Positions 45,852 to 57,774 are shown, numbered from the stretch's first letter. The stretch is DNA of 64,000 nt from Cesiribacter sp. SM1 (GCF_020178975.1 NZ_JAHXBU010000091.1:372001-436000), one strand, 5' to 3'. The notes: generated by a model from the letters alone, not told the origin. Translations and numbers: made by a program.

Positions 45852-46385
45852 CTATCTCCGGGAGTAAAGACCACCCTGTTCATTTAAGAGCACCCACTGC
45901 TTTTTCTTTCCATGCTGGAGCAGTACCTTATACTGTACTGTATGGCGGGCAGTTGCTGCGCCTGTTTCAACTTTTTTGATGATCTCGGTTCTTTTGATCA
46001 GCCAGCCATTATGTTCTCTGCCAATGTACCTGTACACCTCACGTGGCATGGCTGCGTTAAACATGCTTTCTTTTGAGTGGATCAGGTTCCCTTCTTTATC
46101 ATATACCTCTGTTTTCCGGTAATTCTTCCCTTTGTATTGAACGTGGTAGGTCGGTGATGACCATGAGTAAATCTTGTTTCCATTTTTCACCTTTTTAGCC
46201 TTATCTACAGCTGCTGTCAGGTGCTGACTCATGTTCAGGCCGGGGTTTTTGGTCTCCATCGCGGCAAGCACCTCCTGAGGCACATTCGCTTCTATCCAGG
46301 GGCTTACTTTCACCAGCTTTTTTTGTGCATTTACTCCACCTAAAGAAATAAGCAGAATGATTGCTAGTAAACTTAACTTTTTCAT
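45852..46385 (-). CDS. Secreted PepSY-like protein
   Basis: The 177-residue product has a signal peptide (LSLLAIILLISLGGVNAQ). VPQEVLAAMETKNPGLNMSQ, YHVQYKGKNYRKTEVYDKEGNLI and VYRYIGREHNGWLIKRTEIIKK follow the pattern of Bacteroidetes PepSY-like (putative beta-lactamase-inhibitor-like) domains, possibly one and a half copies. It is probably periplasmic; function unknown. It is a single gene with its own terminator. The 288 bp between it and the methyltransferase carry no feature. Confidence 0.68.
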   Translation of the reverse strand: MKKLSLLAIILLISLGGVNAQKKLVKVSPWIEANVPQEVLAAMETKNPGLNMSQHLTAAVDKAKKVKNGNKIYSWSSPTYHVQYKGKNYRKTEVYDKEGNLIHSKESMFNAAMPREVYRYIGREHNGWLIKRTEIIKKVETGAATARHTVQYKVLLQHGKKKQWVLLNEQGGLYSRR

Positions 46386-46673
46386 GATGATAATTATTTA
46401 AAGGTTTGTAAGAGGCATTGTTGAATGCTGTGTTAAGTTACAGGCAGAGGATGTGCCAGAATCAATATACTCTGATAATCAGCATCTTATGTAATAATAA
46501 AAAATTTCTGATGCGCGAATGCGTACAGCTGGCGTACGGTTTTAGTACATTTTCACCTGAAAGGGTCTATAAAAATCAACAGCCGTGTAGCTGCTGGTTA
46601 ATAAGGCTTAAGAATGGATTTTAGGGAAATAATAAATTGGCTACCAAACCTGCTGGCCAGATTCTGAAAGGGC

Positions 46674-47465
46674 ATGAAAGCTAAGTACGACATAATCGGA
46701 GATGGATATAATGTAAGCAGGAGCGCAGATCCATACCTGGCTAACCGGTTCCTCCAGCTCCTGGATACAGGCAAAAACGGACTCTGGCTCGACATTGGCT
46801 GTGGTACAGGAAACTACACCAGCGAGCTGCAGCAGAAAGGCCTCCGCTTTATAGGCATTGACCCTTCAGTACAAATGATAACCGAAGCGGGAAAGAAAAA
46901 TAAAATGATCGACTGGCGCGTGGGCACAGCAGAAAACACTGGTTTGGACAACCATAGTGTGGACGGCATTATGGGAAGCCTCACCATTCACCATTGGTCT
47001 GACTTTGAAAAAGCCTTCTCCGAATTATCGAGAATCATGAAAGCTAACAGCCGAATTGTAATTTTTACGGCCACACCAGCGCAAATGGAAGGTTATTGGC
47101 TGAATCATTACTTCCCTGAAATGCTTAAAGCTTCCATCGATCAGATGCCCTCTTTTGAACGCGTAAGAGGCGCCATGGAAAGTGCAGGCATCAGGGTAAT
47201 CAGCACTGAAAAGTATTTTGTGCAGCCACATTTACAGGACTATTTCCTTTACTGCGGCAAGCAAAGACCTGAACTATACTTTGAAGAACGGGTCAGGAGG
47301 GGCATTTCGTCCTTTTCGGCCCTGGCAAACCAACAGGAAGTTGAAGCAGGCTTACTGGCGTTAAGAAAAGATGTGGATAGCGGAGAGATCAGTAGTGTGA
47401 TAGCATCATACCAAAACAACGAGGGTGACTACTTATTTATAGCCGGACAAAAGATCAGTAGTTAG
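46674..47465 (+). CDS. Class I SAM-dependent methyltransferase
   Basis: The 263-residue protein has motif I LWLDIGCGTGNYTSEL near residues 38-53, FIGIDPSVQMITEA near 61-74 and IMGSLTIHHWSDFEKAFSELSRIMK, as in Methyltransf_11-type enzymes. A substrate domain of about 110 residues follows. The substrate is unknown. It is a single gene, with the 47508 gene convergent. Confidence 0.87.
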   Translation: MKAKYDIIGDGYNVSRSADPYLANRFLQLLDTGKNGLWLDIGCGTGNYTSELQQKGLRFIGIDPSVQMITEAGKKNKMIDWRVGTAENTGLDNHSVDGIMGSLTIHHWSDFEKAFSELSRIMKANSRIVIFTATPAQMEGYWLNHYFPEMLKASIDQMPSFERVRGAMESAGIRVISTEKYFVQPHLQDYFLYCGKQRPELYFEERVRRGISSFSALANQQEVEAGLLALRKDVDSGEISSVIASYQNNEGDYLFIAGQKISS

Positions 47466-47507
47466 CAGCACCAGTCCGCTGATGGCCTGATCAGGCGCAG
47501 GGAAACA

Positions 47508-47882
47508 CTACCCGCTGGTTTTTGCCCTGCGTGCTTTCCGCTTCGACATTTTACTGCTCACTTTTGGCTTTTTGTAAACAACCTTTTCTTTTTCCCTGGC
47601 TTTTCTACTACTCTTTTGCTTTGTAGTATCCTGCGGATAAAGGGAGCGCCCTCCAGCGGGAAGCACTTCAAAGAGATCATATTTTACATCAACAGCAGCA
47701 GCAGCCGCACCATCAGGCATATGTACAGCCGCTGATGCACCGGCAGGCCTTTGCTCAGGCAGAAGAACTTTAGCGACAGCACCCTTCCCCTGCTGACCTA
47801 TACTGATGAAGGGAATAATGACAGAGGATAACACCAAAAAAAGAGATCGTAATTTCACTTTAGCAGACTCCAGAGGGTTCAT
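47508..47882 (-). CDS. Hypothetical secreted basic protein
   Basis: I do not recognise this 124-residue product. It starts at the ATG at 47882 (the frame also offers a TTG at 47888). A signal-like hydrophobic stretch (SLFLVLSSVIIPFISIGQQ, residues ~12-30) is followed by an alanine-rich middle and a strongly basic tail (KAREKEKVVYKKPKVSSKMS then KRKARRAKTSG). The function is unknown; it could bind polyanions. Coding status is supported mainly by the signal peptide. Confidence 0.55.
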   Translation of the reverse strand: MNPLESAKVKLRSLFLVLSSVIIPFISIGQQGKGAVAKVLLPEQRPAGASAAVHMPDGAAAAAVDVKYDLFEVLPAGGRSLYPQDTTKQKSSRKAREKEKVVYKKPKVSSKMSKRKARRAKTSG

Positions 47883-48243
47883 CCTCAAATATATAAAGAG
47901 AAGGGCCTGGAAATAATGCAGAATAGCAGCAGTTCCTACATTGTAAGCTCCTGCGGGAATAAGTTTCTGTTTAGTGCAGCTTTGGCACTGCAGCTGCTTA
48001 TATTTAGAAAAACGAAAGACTCACAGCTAAATAAAATTCATGCCTAAATATCTATAACAGAGGTTGTAATCAATAGCTTACTATCTTATGCTCTACAGGC
48101 ATTAACTGCTATCTTAGCTATAGTTACATTCAGCCAAAGGGCACTACCAGCTGCGGTAAACACCCGGAATGCTGGATCTCCATTAGCGCTAAATCTTCTT
48201 TAACTAACTGCCTGTATACCTGCAGCTTTAAAATCAAAACCAC
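47883..48243. other. Gene-free stretch
   Basis: About 360 bp between divergent genes. I see no gene, palindrome of note or consensus promoter. Confidence 0.5.
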
Positions 48244-48645
48244 ATGGCCGGAGAGACTGACATACATAAACTTGTGCGGGGAATGACCCCGGTGCTGAAT
48301 CCCGGAGAATATATTTTTACAACTACCCAGGATGAAAACATTATCAAACGGGCCGATACAATCGGAACCTTCAGGGAGCAGGAAGGAACCACCCTGATCA
48401 TGGAGCGCACAAAGGCAGATGCCTTAGCACTTCCCTATGAGTACATTGCAGCCTGGATTAGCCTGATGGTACATTCCTCCCTGGAAGCGGTAGGTCTTAC
48501 TGCCTTGTTTTCGGCTGCACTGGCAAAGCACAACATTAGCTGCAATGTAGTTGCCGGCTATTATCACGATCATATTTTCGTGGATAAGAAAGATGAAGCC
48601 AGGGCTATGGAAGTACTAAGTAAATTATCAGAAACCCAGCAATAA
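48244..48645 (+). CDS. ACT domain-containing protein
   Basis: The 133-residue protein has two ACT-like parts of the DUF2241/CASTOR type: GMTPVLNPGEYIFTTT at the start and WISLMVHSSLEAVGLTALFSAALAKHNISCNVVAGYYHDHIFVDKKD in the second half. Such proteins bind small ligands, commonly amino acids. It stands alone, and the target is unknown. Confidence 0.85.
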   Translation: MAGETDIHKLVRGMTPVLNPGEYIFTTTQDENIIKRADTIGTFREQEGTTLIMERTKADALALPYEYIAAWISLMVHSSLEAVGLTALFSAALAKHNISCNVVAGYYHDHIFVDKKDEARAMEVLSKLSETQQ

Positions 48646-48729
48646 GCACCCAAAACAGGCCGCCACACAACAGGCAGCTTTGATAAGTCAAAGCCTCGAT
48701 AACAAACCAGGCTTAAGCCACAACAGCGC

Positions 48730-51006
48730 TTATGCCACGCTCTCTTTTGTTTTTCTGCTCATAAGCAGGAGTGCGAATTTTACAGTACCCCTGTCATCAT
48801 GCACCGGAGTCATGCTACAGCCATAAACAAGGCCGGGTGTAGTGGTGTGGGCACTGTTGAAAGAGAGTTTCTGGCCGGCAAAAACAGTAGCACAGCGCTC
48901 CTGCCATAGCTCCTGATCTTCCTTCAGCAGGTGCAGAAAGTTTTCACCTTTGCTCAGCTTACCCTTTACCCACTTAAAGCTATGCTTCATTTCATCATTA
49001 AGGGCTATAATTTTATGATCAGCATTCAGGGCCAGCACAGCATCTTCCGTACCCTCCATAATAGCTCTGAGAATTAATTCACTTTGCTGGCTTTCGGCAT
49101 GCAGGCGATGCATGGCCTCCTGGGTAGCTTCCAGTTCTTCAATGTTTTGCCGCATTTCCTCTTCTGCAGCTTTTAGTTCTTCAGTACTCTTCTGCGATTC
49201 TTCCAGCAGCTTTCCTGTGCGTAAAGTAATGTTGTGGCTGAAGATAAAGGAGGCAATCGTTTCCCCTACTTTCTCTACAAACTCAATCTCATGTTTCCTG
49301 AACCGCTTAAAAGAAGCTAATTCCACCACGCCAAGTACTTCACTGTTGAGCTTTAAGGGTACAATGAGCACAGAGTTTGGCGGAGCATCGCCAAGGCCGG
49401 AGGTAATGCGAACGTAGTTTTCAGGTAACTGCTCAAGGTAAATGGTATCTGCCTCCAGCACGCACTGACCTACAATGCCCTCGCCTATTTCTATTTTCTT
49501 TTCCAGGTGCTTTTTCCGGTCAAAGGCATAGGTCCCCATAAGCTCCAGGTATTTTTTTCCTCCTCCATCTTCATGAATCAGAAAAATTCCACCCTGGTTA
49601 GCCTTCAGGTATTTTACAAGGTTCCTGATAATGATAAAGTAGAAATCTTCTGTTTCATCATTGTTAAAGCGCAGTATTTCGGAGAATTCAGCAATACCCT
49701 GGGTAAACCAGTTTCTTAGTTCGGCCTGCTCATTATTTTGTTTCAGGCTGTTACGCATGTGCTCCAGTGCTATGCCCAGCTTGTCTTCCCTATCTATTTC
49801 ACCAATTTGGGTATCCAGCTTATTTTCCCCAATGCTGGTGGCAAACTGCACCTTTTGCTCCAGAGAATCGATCAGTGTATTAAGGGAATGTGCCATTTCA
49901 CCAAGCTCATCCTGGTTATTGATAGCAAGCTTTAGTTTGCTGTCAACATTACCCCTGGAAAGCTCTTTGAGCAGTTTGCTGGTATGAATAACCGGCTGAA
50001 TGATTTTACCTGAAATAAAGCCGGTGAGCAGGAACAGGATGATCAGCCCTGTAATACTGATGATGATGGAATAAGTAAGAATACGATCGGTTTCCATGGT
50101 CATGTCGTCCATGTGCACAATGGTGCCCAGCGCCCATGGATGATCAGAACCCCCAAGCTGTATGGGAGCAAAGGTTACATATACGGCTTCGTCCTGTAAA
50201 TTAGTATTAAAGGAAAAAAACTTGCCTTCCCTGATGCTGCCTGCTATTTCCAGCTCGGCACTGTTAAAGATATCTGCAACAGTTTTACCTATCAGCTCCT
50301 TGTTCTGGTGCGCTACAATAGTTCCGTTGTTTGCCAGCAGAAAAGTGGTGGAGTGCTCGTAAGGCTTGATCCGGGTAATGAAATCGAAATTATTCAGGGC
50401 AATGTCCATGCCTACCAGGCCGGCAAATGCACCATTACGCATAATTGGAAAGCAAACCGAGGTACCAAAAACATCATCTTTGTTGGTACTGGAGTATTCA
50501 CTAAAAGAATATGGATCGGTAATTTCCTCTTTGCCGGAGAGCTTTAAATTATGGTACAGGCTTCCTGCTTTGTCTCCATCAAGGTTCAGGGAATCAACAA
50601 CAGAATCTTTACTCCTGTATACAGTATATCTCTTTCTGCCGTAGTTTTTGTTCCAGCCTCCATCCAGTGCATTTAGTTCCAGACTTGCCCAGGTGCTGTG
50701 GTAACGGTCGTCCTGCTGAACCACGCCAAGCAAAAGCCTTAAAACGGCCTCGCTGCGCATGCTGTCATGCTCCTGGAAATACTGTTCAATAGCTGCAGCC
50801 ATTGTACCGGCCACCCCTAAATCATGGGCTAATAAAGCCTTGGAGTCATTTGCATTACGGAGTGCATACTGGTTGGCTAAATCTTTAGCATCAGCAATAG
50901 CCTTATTTTGCGTATTGATGATGATGTAGCCTATGATGATCACATAAGTAACCAGAAAAACAGCCGCAATTGATAAGCTAAGCTTAGCCCGTAGTTTTAG
51001 CTTCAT
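48730..51006 (-). CDS. dCache-HAMP-GAF-PAS sensor without output domain
   Basis: The 758-residue protein has TM1 (~10-31), an extracytoplasmic double-Cache domain (~33-305, with GTSVCFPIMRNGAFAGLVGMDIAL), TM2 (~309-331), HAMP (~332-385), a GAF domain (~440-595), a coiled coil (~596-642) and a PAS domain to the end (~643-755). No histidine kinase, GGDEF, EAL, phosphatase or receptor signalling domain follows; the protein ends right after the PAS. Neither is a response regulator adjacent. It may signal by protein contact, for example with the GAF histidine kinase gene that starts 624 bp away on the other strand. Confidence 0.85.
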   Translation of the reverse strand: MKLKLRAKLSLSIAAVFLVTYVIIIGYIIINTQNKAIADAKDLANQYALRNANDSKALLAHDLGVAGTMAAAIEQYFQEHDSMRSEAVLRLLLGVVQQDDRYHSTWASLELNALDGGWNKNYGRKRYTVYRSKDSVVDSLNLDGDKAGSLYHNLKLSGKEEITDPYSFSEYSSTNKDDVFGTSVCFPIMRNGAFAGLVGMDIALNNFDFITRIKPYEHSTTFLLANNGTIVAHQNKELIGKTVADIFNSAELEIAGSIREGKFFSFNTNLQDEAVYVTFAPIQLGGSDHPWALGTIVHMDDMTMETDRILTYSIIISITGLIILFLLTGFISGKIIQPVIHTSKLLKELSRGNVDSKLKLAINNQDELGEMAHSLNTLIDSLEQKVQFATSIGENKLDTQIGEIDREDKLGIALEHMRNSLKQNNEQAELRNWFTQGIAEFSEILRFNNDETEDFYFIIIRNLVKYLKANQGGIFLIHEDGGGKKYLELMGTYAFDRKKHLEKKIEIGEGIVGQCVLEADTIYLEQLPENYVRITSGLGDAPPNSVLIVPLKLNSEVLGVVELASFKRFRKHEIEFVEKVGETIASFIFSHNITLRTGKLLEESQKSTEELKAAEEEMRQNIEELEATQEAMHRLHAESQQSELILRAIMEGTEDAVLALNADHKIIALNDEMKHSFKWVKGKLSKGENFLHLLKEDQELWQERCATVFAGQKLSFNSAHTTTPGLVYGCSMTPVHDDRGTVKFALLLMSRKTKESVA

Positions 51007-51629
51007 AACTTTAAATCTTCAGTTTAACGAGGAATAGGGAGCATCAAAAATAGCCTGACATGCTCATTGGCACACCACTATCAGCTAAGCCAGATCAGCT
51101 GATGGCAGTTACTTCATAAATAGTTTTTACTAAGTAATTAGCCGGTACAGCCAAAGGTAGCCTAATGGTTTTCCCTTATAAAATAAAAGACTGTTAAAAC
51201 ATTACTTGAAAGAATACAACATACGCAAACGTTCGTTTAGCCATTAATCTCGCTGTATCAGACACTTTTCTCAGAATAAGAAGCTTGTTTTGGTACTAAA
51301 AAACCCGGGTGTCATACATGCCGAAAGCTGATGTGATAATTTTTTTAGCTTTTGATTTTACATAAAATTATGCGCTGAGGCATAAAAACATTGGCATTCG
51401 CCTGCTTCCTGCCTGGGTAAAAAAACTAAATCAAATGCTTTGATGGCATACAGGCTAACTCTATCTCTGGGAGTGCTATGTTATTATTTCATTATCATTG
51501 GGTGTCTGTGATATGAAATTCCTGCAAATACTTGCTACTCTTTTTGCATTTTTTTATTTTAATTATATGTTTGAAAAGTAGTCGTACATTTTTGCAGTTC
51601 AGGCTAATCCTGCATAGTCCCCCCTTCAA
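51007..51629. other. Intergenic region between divergent sensor genes
   Basis: These 623 AT-rich bases carry no gene. The only recognisable signal is the promoter at 51543-51573 for the kinase gene. Confidence 0.55.
51543..51573 (+). promoter_or_regulatory. Bacteroidetes-type promoter of the histidine kinase
   Basis: TTTG (51543-51546), a 19-bp spacer and TATGTTTG (51566-51573) match the Bacteroidetes primary sigma consensus (TTTG, ~19 bp, TAnnTTTG) exactly. The start codon lies 56 bp downstream. Confidence 0.65.
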
Positions 51630-52847
51630 ATGATTGAAATTCAAGATGATTTATTAAGAGATATCAAGGCTGTTAGACAAATACCCATAGTCCCCTCCAT
51701 GCTGGAAGTAATTTGCCAGACTACAGAAATGGGCTTTGCAGCAATTGCCCGGGTAACAGAAGACAGGTGGGTAGCCTGCAGCGTTCGGGATGAGGTGGAA
51801 TTTGGGTTGAAAGAAGGGGGTGAGCTGGAAGTCAAGACAACGATTTGCAATGAGATAAGGGATAGCCGCGAACCGGTTGTAATCGATCATGTAGACAAAG
51901 ACCCGCATTATAAATTCCATCACACGCCGCAGATCTATGGGCTTCAAAGCTATATTTCTTACCCAATTATCCTGCGAGATGGTTCTTTTTTCGGTACACT
52001 CTGCGCTATAGATGCCCAGCCGGCGAAAGTGAACAACCCCAAGGTGATCAACACTTTCAAGATGTTCGCAGAGCTTTTGTCCTTTCATTTACAGAGTCAG
52101 GATTTGCTGGAACGCAGCTATCATACCACAGCTGAACTCCAGAAGCAAAACGAGGTGCTGACCATCGTTAATAACGACATGGACAATTTTATCTACACAG
52201 CATCTCATGATCTTAAATCCCCTATCAACAACATCGAGGGTTTGATTAACGCCCTTTCCCATACATTAGAAAAAGAAAATCTTAACAGGGATGAGCTCAA
52301 CAAGATCATCCATATGATGAAAATTTCTGTTAAGCGTTTTGCCCTTACCATCCAGGATCTTACCACTATTGTTAAAGCCGACAGTGAGCAGGCTGAGGAG
52401 ATTACTGAAACGGTAAATCTATTTGAGACAGTAGAGAATGTTAAGCAGGACCTGATCAGCCACATAACAAGTTGTAATGCAAAAATCAACATTAGTTGTG
52501 AGGATGGCCTTGCCTTAGACTTTTCTAAAAAGAGCTTCCATAGCATTATATACAATCTGCTAAGCAACGCAATAAAATACCGTTCTCCTGAACGGCTGCC
52601 AGAGGTAGAGGTGAAGCTGCATAAGGTTGATGGAAAAGTAAATCTGTCCGTTACAGATAACGGACTGGGAATTCCCGCTGACAAACAGGAAAAATTGTTC
52701 ACTATGTTTGAACGCTTTCACGACCATGTGGAAGGAAGCGGCGTTGGCTTATACATTGTAAAAAGAATGGTAGACAAGGCCCAGGGGCAGATTAGCGTAA
52801 GCAGTACCGAAAGCCAGGGCACTACCTTTACAATCATTTTTAATTAA
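51630..52847 (+). CDS. GAF-domain sensor histidine kinase
   Basis: The 405-residue protein has an N-terminal GAF domain (~20-150; IYGLQSYISYPIILRDGSFFGTLCAID), a helical linker, and a HisKA/HATPase kinase. The H-box is TASHDLKSPINNIEG with His193, the N-box SIIYNLLSNAIKY near 308-320, the G1 box DNGLGIP and the G2 box GSGVGLYIVKRMV. There is no transmembrane segment, so it is a soluble sensor. It has a promoter of its own. The partner response regulator is not in the window. Confidence 0.93.
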   Translation: MIEIQDDLLRDIKAVRQIPIVPSMLEVICQTTEMGFAAIARVTEDRWVACSVRDEVEFGLKEGGELEVKTTICNEIRDSREPVVIDHVDKDPHYKFHHTPQIYGLQSYISYPIILRDGSFFGTLCAIDAQPAKVNNPKVINTFKMFAELLSFHLQSQDLLERSYHTTAELQKQNEVLTIVNNDMDNFIYTASHDLKSPINNIEGLINALSHTLEKENLNRDELNKIIHMMKISVKRFALTIQDLTTIVKADSEQAEEITETVNLFETVENVKQDLISHITSCNAKINISCEDGLALDFSKKSFHSIIYNLLSNAIKYRSPERLPEVEVKLHKVDGKVNLSVTDNGLGIPADKQEKLFTMFERFHDHVEGSGVGLYIVKRMVDKAQGQISVSSTESQGTTFTIIFN

Positions 52848-53340
52848 TCGTGCATGCCCGACTGGCTCCCTGGCAAGCGGCTGGCTTAACCTGGAAAAAG
52901 AATAGAATAGTTTAATCTGCCAGACCCACCCACCGCACTGCACTCCTGCTTTACCAGCGCCCCCTGCCCTAGGGTAATCGGCAGCGGCCTAAAGCCTGTA
53001 ATGATCGCTATTGAACAGTAACGTTACCTTTCCCAAAGCCTTCTGCATCCACCCGACACCGATTGCAGCCTTTCTTATAACTTCATGATAAAGTACAGCC
53101 TCCTGCTCTTACCTTAGTACTGTCAGCCTTCAGGCAGACTGGCTTTTGCACTTATTCAACCTATTAACAACCACCTGTATCATAACCCGTTAACCGTTCC
53201 TGTGGGTTTGTATACGCCTGTAGGTTAAGCGCAACAGCGGTATTATTCATTTGCGAAAAACAGGCTAACTTAATATTCGCCCATGAGTTTGAAAACAGGC
53301 TAAGGCTGCACTTTTAAGCATAAAACAAGAGGATAATCTG
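52848..53340. other. Gene-free stretch
   Basis: These 493 bp between the kinase and the oxidoreductase gene contain no supported gene or clear regulatory palindrome. Confidence 0.5.
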
Positions 53341-54327
53341 ATGAAAGCCATCGTGTACACAAAATACGGAATGCCCGATGTTCTTAAACTCAAAGAGGTA
53401 CCGAAGCCTACTCCCAGGAATGGTGAGGTACTGGTAAAAGTACATGCGGCATCTGTAAACTCCTGGGACTGGGACCTGCTAAGAGGCAAGCCATTCCTGA
53501 CACGCCTCGGTGGTATACTATCACCAAAACACAACATCCTCGGTGCTGATGTTGCAGGACAGATAGAAGCGGTAGGCCCGAACGTAGAGCAGTTTAAGCC
53601 TGGAGATGCCGTATTCGGAGATCTATCCGGCTGTAGCTGGGGTGGTTTTGCCGAGTATGTTTGTGCGCCCGAACATGCTTTTGCATTAAAATCTGCCGGC
53701 ATGAGCTGGGAGGAAGCTGCAGCCATCCCCCAGGCAGCCACACTGGCCCTGCAGGGGCTGCATTATAAAGGCCAGATCAGGAAAGGACAAACAGTGCTGA
53801 TAAACGGTGCGGGTGGTGGTGTAGGTACCTTTGCAATACAAATGGCCAAATCATGGGGTGCTGAGGTAACCGGTGTAGACAGCACGGGTAAACTGGAGCT
53901 GCTGCGTGCAATTGGTGCAGACCACGTGATCGATTATACCAAGGAAAATTTTACTGATAAAGGGCAACGCTATGACTTTATCCTGGATGTGGTAGGCAAT
54001 CGCTCCTTGTATGACCATAAACGCGCTTTAAACCCCGGGGGCACCTATGTTATGATTGGTGGTTCTACCAACCGTATTGTTCAGCTGCTGTTCATGAGGG
54101 CCTGGATCTCAAGGGCCGACAAGCAGCTAGCCGGGCAGGGACACAGTAAAATGGGGCTCCTGATGCACAAGCCAAATACCAGTGATCTGGATATTATCAA
54201 AGCCTTATTTGAGGCCGGCAAAGTAGTACCTGTTATTGACAGGCGTTACCCCCTACAAGCGGTTCCGGAAGCCATTCGTTGCCTGGGAGAAGGGCAGGCA
54301 CTGGGGAAACTTGTCATCACCCTATAG
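53341..54327 (+). CDS. NAD(P)-dependent oxidoreductase, zinc-independent MDR (quinone reductase-like)
   Basis: The 328-residue protein is a medium-chain dehydrogenase/reductase: MKAIVYTKYGMPDVLKLKEVPKPTPRNGEVLVKV at the start, GADVAGQIEAVGPNVEQFKPGDAVFG near 69-94 and the nucleotide-binding motif GAGGGVGTFAIQMAKSWGAEV near 156-176. The catalytic zinc ligands are not at their usual places, as in the quinone oxidoreductase group. It is probably an NADPH-dependent quinone or enone reductase; the substrate is not known. Single gene. Confidence 0.88.
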   Translation: MKAIVYTKYGMPDVLKLKEVPKPTPRNGEVLVKVHAASVNSWDWDLLRGKPFLTRLGGILSPKHNILGADVAGQIEAVGPNVEQFKPGDAVFGDLSGCSWGGFAEYVCAPEHAFALKSAGMSWEEAAAIPQAATLALQGLHYKGQIRKGQTVLINGAGGGVGTFAIQMAKSWGAEVTGVDSTGKLELLRAIGADHVIDYTKENFTDKGQRYDFILDVVGNRSLYDHKRALNPGGTYVMIGGSTNRIVQLLFMRAWISRADKQLAGQGHSKMGLLMHKPNTSDLDIIKALFEAGKVVPVIDRRYPLQAVPEAIRCLGEGQALGKLVITL

Positions 54328-54602
54328 CACACTATTCCCTCCCTGAAACACCTGAAAAGCTAATTTAGGTGAGATAACCGCCCGCAATCCCAAGCACTTT
54401 GGCCCGGCCTGTTTGATTTCATATCAACAAAGAATATATTGGAAGCACCATCAGGCTAAACATTCATGCGGGCACTGAAAAGCCCTACGCTTATACTGAA
54501 CCTGCATAATGAAAGTGTTTGAGCACAAAGGATAGCGGAACAAAGCGCCGCTGACTTGCAACGCTATTACACTTCCCCATTGAAATGTTAAAAACAAGCA
54601 AT

Positions 54603-56243
<1,641 letters not shown>

Positions 56244-56364
56244 CACTAACATGAACCAGGCTATGTCTGATGAAAACTTTTGGATCTGAAAATAATGAAT
56301 GTTGTCCCTGAGCTAAGTTTCTTTTTTTAGTCCAGAGGTTAGTTGTCAGACACAGCCTGAAGCA

Positions 56365-56400
56365 ATCCACCAGGAAGTTAAAACTCCTGGTGGATTTTTT
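56365..56400 (+). terminator. Intrinsic terminator of the M28 peptidase gene
   Basis: A perfect 11-bp stem (ATCCACCAGGA, 56365-56375, with TCCTGGTGGAT, 56385-56395) is followed at once by six T residues. It lies about 120 bp past the stop. Confidence 0.88.
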
Positions 56401-56525
56401 ATTGCTGGCACTCCAGAGCCGCTGCTGCTTAACCATCCACTGCCTCCTCCAGTCCCTTTCGGCTGCTTCTCTAACATTAGCATTAAACAAACTGTTGTGC
56501 TACAAATTAATCAGGAAGCTAAACA

Positions 56526-57443
56526 ATGGCAGTTAACAGGCATAACAACCAAAACAACAATACAATTATACTGGCAGGCGCCACAGGCGCACTGGGCGGA
56601 AAGATCGCCCGATCATTACTCAAACGAGGGGCAAACGTAAGAGCAATAGTTCGCCCCGGCAGCAACAGAAAAAAAGTAGAAGGGCTTCAGGAGCTGGGTA
56701 TATCAATCGTTGAGGCAGACTATAACAGCCACGCCAGCCTTACCAGAGCCTGCACGGGCGGTGATTGTGTGGTATCGGCTTTATCCGGACTTAGAGAAGT
56801 GATTGTAGAGGTGCAAACGGCCCTGCTGGAGGCGGCAATAGCGGCGGGCGTTCCGCGCTTTATCCCTTCAGATTATGCCATAGATTTTACCAAGATTCCC
56901 TTTGGCACCAACCGCAACCTCGACCTCCGCAAGGAGTTCAAGGAACGGCTTGACCAGGCCCCTGTTAAAGCTACCTCTGTACTCAACGGCATGTTTACAG
57001 ACCTGCTAACAGGAGATGCCCCCGTAGTACTGTTCCCGCTCCAGCGGATCATGTACTGGGGCAATGCAGAACAGCCCATGGATTTCACCACCATGGATAA
57101 TACCGCTGAATATACTGCCGCCGCTGCCCTCGACCCCAGCACCCCCCGCTTCCTGCACATTGCCGGCGATGTACAAAGCGCCCGCGGGCTAAAGCTGGCA
57201 GCGGGCACTGCTACCCGTAAAAAATTTGAACTCCTGCGCATCGGAGGTCTGGGAACACTCCGCTCCATGATAAACCTCACGCGCTTTGTGTACCCCGGGA
57301 ATGGCGAGGTGTTTCCACCATGGCAGGGCATGCAGTACCTGCACAACATGCTGAGCGGACTCCCGAAACTGCAGCCACTGGATAACGACCGCTACCCCTG
57401 TATCCGCTGGACCTCCGTGCAGGAAGTGCTTTCAAGGCGCTAA
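56526..57443 (+). CDS. NmrA-like / isoflavone reductase-type NAD(P)-binding protein
   Basis: The 305-residue protein has an N-terminal Rossmann fold (IILAGATGALGGKIARSLLKRGANVRAIVRPGS, residues 14-46) and the NmrA-like continuation (VSALSGLREVIVEVQTALLEAAIAAGVPRFIPSDYAIDF). Members reduce aromatic alcohols, or sense NADP as NmrA does; the catalytic Lys of reductases is not certain here. It is a single gene in its own interval; function inferred from family only. Confidence 0.85.
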   Translation: MAVNRHNNQNNNTIILAGATGALGGKIARSLLKRGANVRAIVRPGSNRKKVEGLQELGISIVEADYNSHASLTRACTGGDCVVSALSGLREVIVEVQTALLEAAIAAGVPRFIPSDYAIDFTKIPFGTNRNLDLRKEFKERLDQAPVKATSVLNGMFTDLLTGDAPVVLFPLQRIMYWGNAEQPMDFTTMDNTAEYTAAAALDPSTPRFLHIAGDVQSARGLKLAAGTATRKKFELLRIGGLGTLRSMINLTRFVYPGNGEVFPPWQGMQYLHNMLSGLPKLQPLDNDRYPCIRWTSVQEVLSRR

Positions 57444-57545
57444 TACTTCCGGGAACTGGATAGATCTGCCACCAACAAACACCAGGCAGCAGCGTTTTCT
57501 CTTCTTCCAGCCATGTTTTCTAACTATAAAGCTATCCATATACTG

Positions 57546-57569
57546 CCTCCTGCATGCTTATGCAGGAGG
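57546..57569 (+). terminator. Hairpin downstream of the NmrA-like gene
   Basis: A perfect 10-bp stem (CCTCCTGCAT with ATGCAGGAGG) has a 4-base loop about 100 bp past the stop. There is no T-tract. The rest of 57444-57774 has no supported feature. Confidence 0.55.
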
Positions 57570-57774
57570 TACTTGAACCGGTAGTTAGAAAGGGTAGAAT
57601 CATGAAAACGAAAGCTTTCCCAGTTTACAGAAGGCAACAACAAGCCAGGCACTAAAGACTGTCAGGTACCTCTTGTTATTATTCTCCGGAAACGCTACCT
57701 TGCTCCTTTGGGCTGTCTTACAGAAAGCCTATGGGCAGCCTCTCCCATGCTTTTACACAAATACTTTTTAGAAC

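Noticed and set aside
46418-46624. 68-codon frame before the methyltransferase gene
   Set aside because: It lies in an AT-rich upstream region, and its composition is that of translated non-coding DNA.
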